Program-made: the position numbers and the translations under genes
From: Pseudomonadota bacterium
Lineage (GTDB): Bacteria > Chloroflexota > Ktedonobacteria > Ktedonobacterales > JADMIN01
DNA: 62,482 bases
Direction: 5' to 3'
Assembly (NCBI GenBank): GCA_021324535.1
Contig: JAJPIU010000065.1
Coordinates: forward strand, 1 to 62,482
The notes under the pieces: model-generated
The model's input: the letters and a program-made list of their open reading frames with translations, nothing else
Database searches by the model: none
Told to the model about the DNA's origin: nothing
In this document: positions 58,538 to 62,482 of the stretch, one piece after another
How the letters are laid out: every line of letters begins with the position of its first letter
How positions within the stretch are numbered: the first letter of the stretch is position 1

Positions 58538-60054
58538 GCTGGCGAGTGGCTATTGTTAGCCTGCGAAAACACGAGAATAGCCAGCCCTATCACTAGCGCC
58601 AGGCCGCCCAGCGGGCGCAATTCCAGCGCGCCCGGCCAGAGCGGTATCCCAAACACGGTGGTATGGTGAGGAAGCGGATCGGTATCCCACCCATAGGGCA
58701 AACCCCAGCCCAGCGCCAGCGTCGCCAGCGCGATCAGCGCCAGTACGCCGATCTCTTTGCGGCGTGCGGCTGATGATGACGCAGTGAGCGCACGCCGAAT
58801 CCCAATGCCAAGCCCAGCAAAGACGCCGGGCAGCAGCCAGACATAGTGATGTACCCAGGCGGTGGGCGAGAGCAAGACCATCGCGCAGAGGGCTATGCCA
58901 AATATGAGCGCCTCGATGTCGTCGTGTGCGCGCTGTGCCTGCGCATCTAATTGTGTGTTTTGCAGTAGCCCATGCCACGGCGCACGCCAGATCAGTATAC
59001 CTACCCCAAGCCCCAGCAGTCCAAGGATAGCGTATTGCCCCAGCGTGAAGGCAATTGAACTGCCTGACAGGCCAAGCGCAACTTTGATGGGCGCCAGCAG
59101 CGCCTCGTTGTGGTTGAGCGATTGGTCGCCCGTACCCACCTGCAACGCCTGGGGGATGGCGGCGAAGAAGACGCCCGGCCCGACAATCACTATACAGAGC
59201 AGACTCACCGCCGCAAGCGTGATCAGCGCCGCCGCCACTGCTTCCCACCGACGACGCAGCGCCAGATAGACGATCAGAATCGCGGGAGTGAACTTGATCA
59301 ACGCTGCCAGCGCGATCAGCGCGCCGACCCAACGTTCATGCCCACGGCGGCCCAGCAGCGGGATCGGCGCCAGCAGCGCCAGCACGAGGAAGTTGACCTG
59401 CCCCGTGAGCAACGCCTGATAGGCCGGGGTGAACCCCAGGCAGACCAGCGCCGCCAGCGCCAGGGAGACCAGTGGCGTCGGATCATCCAGCAGCCCCGCC
59501 AGCCCATTGCTCTGTGCTGAGGGCGTTGTTTGCATGGTCGCTGTCGCGCCGGAGACGTTGGGTGCAATGGCTGCTTGTGGCTGACGACGTAGCGTATCGC
59601 CAAGCAGGTAGCGCAACTCACCCGCGAAGAAGAAGGTTAGCGCAATCCAGAGGGTCGCGTTGGCCAGCAGCCACAGTCGCGAGAGTACGCGAAACGAGAG
59701 AATGGTGAACGGGCTGAGCAGCAGCGCAAACAGCGGCGGATAGGCATACGGCAGCGGCGGGTTGACCAGCGTATGGCTTCGTGCGCCAGCCTGCTTCAGT
59801 GTCGTGGGGTCGTAGATGTTGGCGTGCAGATTATTTCGCAATGCCGCCGCAGCCGCGTAGTATGTTGAGAAGTCGTAGCGGCCCGCCTCAGAACTCAGAA
59901 ATCCGGCCAGGGTGATCGCCCAATGGCCCAGCATGATCAGCAGCGTCGCCCCAGCCAGCGCCACCAGCGCAGCGCGCCAGCCGGTGGAAAAGGCAGGCGT
60001 GGCGCTCTTCTCGGCTGGCGTGGCGTTTTGCTGCGTAGGCTGTGTCTCTGCCAT
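58519..60054 (-). CDS. Glycosyltransferase 87 (DUF2029)-like membrane protein
   Basis: Multi-TM; RYDFSTYYAAAAALRNNLHANIYDP, PLPYAYPPLFALLLSPFTILSF, LIALAALIKFTPAILIVYLALRRRWEAV. Confidence 0.88.
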   Translation of the reverse strand: MAETQPTQQNATPAEKSATPAFSTGWRAALVALAGATLLIMLGHWAITLAGFLSSEAGRYDFSTYYAAAAALRNNLHANIYDPTTLKQAGARSHTLVNPPLPYAYPPLFALLLSPFTILSFRVLSRLWLLANATLWIALTFFFAGELRYLLGDTLRRQPQAAIAPNVSGATATMQTTPSAQSNGLAGLLDDPTPLVSLALAALVCLGFTPAYQALLTGQVNFLVLALLAPIPLLGRRGHERWVGALIALAALIKFTPAILIVYLALRRRWEAVAAALITLAAVSLLCIVIVGPGVFFAAIPQALQVGTGDQSLNHNEALLAPIKVALGLSGSSIAFTLGQYAILGLLGLGVGILIWRAPWHGLLQNTQLDAQAQRAHDDIEALIFGIALCAMVLLSPTAWVHHYVWLLPGVFAGLGIGIRRALTASSSAARRKEIGVLALIALATLALGWGLPYGWDTDPLPHHTTVFGIPLWPGALELRPLGGLALVIGLAILVFSQANNSHSPAHPLKR

Positions 60055-60131
60055 ATGCGAGTGTCTCCAATTGTGGTGTATGAAATGAGAAGGAGCGCGC
60101 CGCGCCATCCCGCTGTATTCTAACATAGAGA

Positions 60132-60144
60132 CTCCAATTTGGAG
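60132..60144. promoter_or_regulatory. Palindrome CTCCAATTTGGAG upstream of the GT87-like gene
   Basis: Perfect 6-bp arms; a related half-site GTCTCCAA near 60063. Confidence 0.3.
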
Positions 60145-60291
60145 ACGTCTGTGAAGCTGAAGCGCCAAATGCGTCTTCCTTGCTCTTGAAAAGCAGTGAG
60201 TTTGCTGATATACTTGCGACACGTTCTAGCGTTGTATATGCGTCATGTGGCCAGATGCGCTACATGACCAACAGCCTCTTGAGGAGAGACA

Positions 60292-61077
60292 ATGCGCAAA
60301 ACACTCTTTGTCCTGGCGCCGGTGGCGCTGGTCGCGATCACCCTGGTCGCCGTGTTGGCCCTCTCATTCGGCGGAATCGGTACCGCCAACGCAGCGCGCT
60401 CTATGTATAGGGTTCATCATTCTGTTCCCAGCATTTTCCTGAGCCGACATGGGCGCCACTCCACCAGCTCCAACTGGTCGGGCTACGCCACCACCGGCAC
60501 AACGTACAGCGATGTAAAAGGCTCGTGGGTTGAGCCGAGCGTTACCTGTTCTAGTGGGCAGACAGCCTATTCGTCCTTCTGGGTGGGTATTGATGGCGAC
60601 ACCACCAACACCGTCGAACAGTTGGGAACCGACAGCGATTGCTCCAGTGGTAGCCCGGTCTACTACGGCTGGTGGGAGATGTATCCCAAAGGGTCTCATA
60701 ACATCTCGACCTCGACGTATCCTGTGCAGCCCGGCGATAGCCTCAGCGCCGCGGTCAGCACGAACGGCTCCGGCTTGTTCACGCTGACGATGACCAACAA
60801 CACGCGCGGCTGGACGTTCACCACCACGCAAACCTCGCGGAAGGCAAAGCGCGGCTCGGCGGAGTGGATCGCTGAAGCGCCCTCCTCTGGTGGTATTTTA
60901 CCGCTTGCCGACTTTGGCACGGTCAACTTCTCGAACTGCACGGCGAACGGCGTTGCGATCAGCTCCAATCCTAATCCCGACGCGATCACCATGGCGGCCA
61001 ACGGCGTGACGAAGGCGGTTCCCTCCAGCCTCGGCTCCGGCGGCGAGTCGTTTAGCGTCACCTGGAAGCACAGCTAA
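60292..61077 (+). CDS. Secreted G1-family (eqolisin-like) glutamic peptidase
   Basis: Signal peptide; SSNWSGYATTGTTYSDVKGSWVEP...SSFWVGIDGDTTNTVEQLGT...AEWIAEAP (Gln and Glu positions present). Confidence 0.88.
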   Translation: MRKTLFVLAPVALVAITLVAVLALSFGGIGTANAARSMYRVHHSVPSIFLSRHGRHSTSSNWSGYATTGTTYSDVKGSWVEPSVTCSSGQTAYSSFWVGIDGDTTNTVEQLGTDSDCSSGSPVYYGWWEMYPKGSHNISTSTYPVQPGDSLSAAVSTNGSGLFTLTMTNNTRGWTFTTTQTSRKAKRGSAEWIAEAPSSGGILPLADFGTVNFSNCTANGVAISSNPNPDAITMAANGVTKAVPSSLGSGGESFSVTWKHS

Positions 61078-61094
61078 ACACACCTAACCCCTTG

Positions 61095-61168
61095 CCCCCT
61101 TCCCATCCGGGGAAGGGGGTGGCGGAATGATCTAACTCCTTGCCCCCTTGCCTATCTGGAAAGGGGGC
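61095..61168. repeat. C/G-rich hairpin repeat, copies 4 and 5 in tandem
   Basis: CCCCCTTCCC-ATCC-GGGGAAGGGGG then GCCCCCTT-N11-AAGGGGGC; both preceded by CTAAC(C/T)CCTT. Confidence 0.75.
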
Positions 61169-61190
61169 ATCTGTATAGGGTGAATTGCCT

Positions 61191-61790
61191 ATGAATGATA
61201 AGATGACTGTTCAAGCGTTGGAAGAACGCATCGGGCAGATGGAAGCGCGTATCAGGCGGCTGGAAGAACAATTGGAAAGCGCCGCGCGAACGGAGACGCA
61301 ACCTGCCACGCAGCCAATTCAGCTGGTTGCGCCGCTGGAAATACGCGATAGCGAGGGGCGGTTATTGCTCGATCTACACGTTGAGCGGAACGACCGTAGC
61401 GTGCGCCTGTTCAACGCAGGTGGTCATGTCGCTGCCGCGCTGGGCGTGGATGGAACGAATGGCGGCTATTTGGCGCTACGCAACTACGAGGGCGAACTCG
61501 TTGGCCTATGGGATGTGGAGTCATACGGCGGGCGCTTGCAAGTGTTGGGAAATCAGGGCGGCGGCGTGTTTCTACACGGCGGCGAGGCCGGAAATGACGA
61601 CGCTGGCGGCCAGATCATCATCACCACGCCGGAGCAAATTGATGGCGTGTACCCCTCCAACGCAGGACATCTCTTTATCTCCACCGATAGCGAAGGCGCC
61701 GAGGTTGAGATAGAAGGCAAGCAACTGGTCATTCGCCTCGGTGACGTAACCTTTACATCAGGAGACATTGGCCGCGTAGAAAACGATTGA
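61191..61790 (+). CDS. Hypothetical protein with N-terminal coiled coil
   Basis: MNDKMTVQALEERIGQMEARIRRLEEQLESAARTE; beta-rich Gly-rich remainder; start could be 61185 or 61191. Confidence 0.75.
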   Translation: MNDKMTVQALEERIGQMEARIRRLEEQLESAARTETQPATQPIQLVAPLEIRDSEGRLLLDLHVERNDRSVRLFNAGGHVAAALGVDGTNGGYLALRNYEGELVGLWDVESYGGRLQVLGNQGGGVFLHGGEAGNDDAGGQIIITTPEQIDGVYPSNAGHLFISTDSEGAEVEIEGKQLVIRLGDVTFTSGDIGRVEND

Positions 61791-61803
61791 GGAGAGGTGA
61801 GCT

Positions 61804-62482
61804 ATGACGTATCTGGAGCGTTACCTGCACGGCGAATGTGAGCCGGTGTGGGAGGAACTGACGGCGTTGGGAGCGGATGTCTTTACGGAGCTGGTTTATA
61901 GTGAGGCTCTTGCTGTTGTGCGCGAAACGATGCGGCGTGTCCGCAATGACATTATGACATTGATCGCCCACCTGACTGAATTAGGCTATAGCTTTGGATA
62001 CAATCATTTACTGGAAATGAGCCTGAAAAATTCACTGCATAACGCCGAACCGGACACCAGTTGGCGCAATCAAATCTGGTCGGATTACTATGATACGCTT
62101 CTCTGGATTCAGAAGCAACCACCGCTCTTTCTACCCGCGCGCCTGGGTGTGGAAGAGGTAGGGCAACGGCGGCTTGCCTGGCCAGGTATGCCCGAGGGCG
62201 ATGAGTTTGAAAAGCTCATTGCGCTGACCGATGAAGAGCAGGCGGCGATGCCCGATATGGCACAAAACGTCCAGGAACTTGAGCGCATCGTCGGGCGATT
62301 GCCGATGGCGTTACGGGTCTGGTATGAGGAGGTGGGTGCGGTCAATATGTATGGCTATTATTCTCCTTGGGTAGACTATAGTGCCTTGCTATATCCTGAT
62401 TTTTCGCGCTTCTCCCAGGAGCGGTATTTGATGGAGCATTGTGATCCGTTGCAAGTATGCACGCTCGACGCGCGTAAGCTAG
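61804..62482 (+). CDS. Hypothetical protein (partial, runs off window end)
   Basis: Manual translation MTYLERYLHGECEPVWEELTALGADVFTELVYSEALAVVRETMRRV...; open to the window edge. Confidence 0.75.
   Translation, partial: MTYLERYLHGECEPVWEELTALGADVFTELVYSEALAVVRETMRRVRNDIMTLIAHLTELGYSFGYNHLLEMSLKNSLHNAEPDTSWRNQIWSDYYDTLLWIQKQPPLFLPARLGVEEVGQRRLAWPGMPEGDEFEKLIALTDEEQAAMPDMAQNVQELERIVGRLPMALRVWYEEVGAVNMYGYYSPWVDYSALLYPDFSRFSQERYLMEHCDPLQVCTLDARKL

Overview
62.5-kb high-GC chromosomal window. Gene content and style suggest a Chloroflexota (Ktedonobacteria-like) genome, but this taxonomic call is inference from gene style only. Mostly core and house-keeping genes: radA, PIN/TRAM, ispD-like, pepF, mscS-like, nadD, efp, BCCP-like, rpsP-khpA-rimM, mutL, ndk, rnpB, phoU-response regulator. 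Accessory pockets are interspersed: an XPB-like helicase + Bax1/DUF790 nuclease operon; a truncated luciferase-like oxidoreductase next to a cysteine-less glutaredoxin-fold ORF and a putative ADP-ribosyltransferase toxin; a SARP/BTAD regulator followed by two small-peptide ORFs, one resembling the Os1348/NHLP RiPP-leader type; a compact convergent restriction-modification pair; and a fluoride riboswitch upstream of tandem crcB genes. Non-coding structure includes a MITE-like element with about 63-bp imperfect terminal inverted repeats (about 764-1043) and a dispersed family of C/G-rich hairpins (5 copies at 4 loci). The most notable protein-level anomalies are a BCCP-like protein whose biotin-acceptor Lys is Asn and an IspD homologue without its N-terminal catalytic signature. 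All assignments are by eye from translated motifs; no database search was run.
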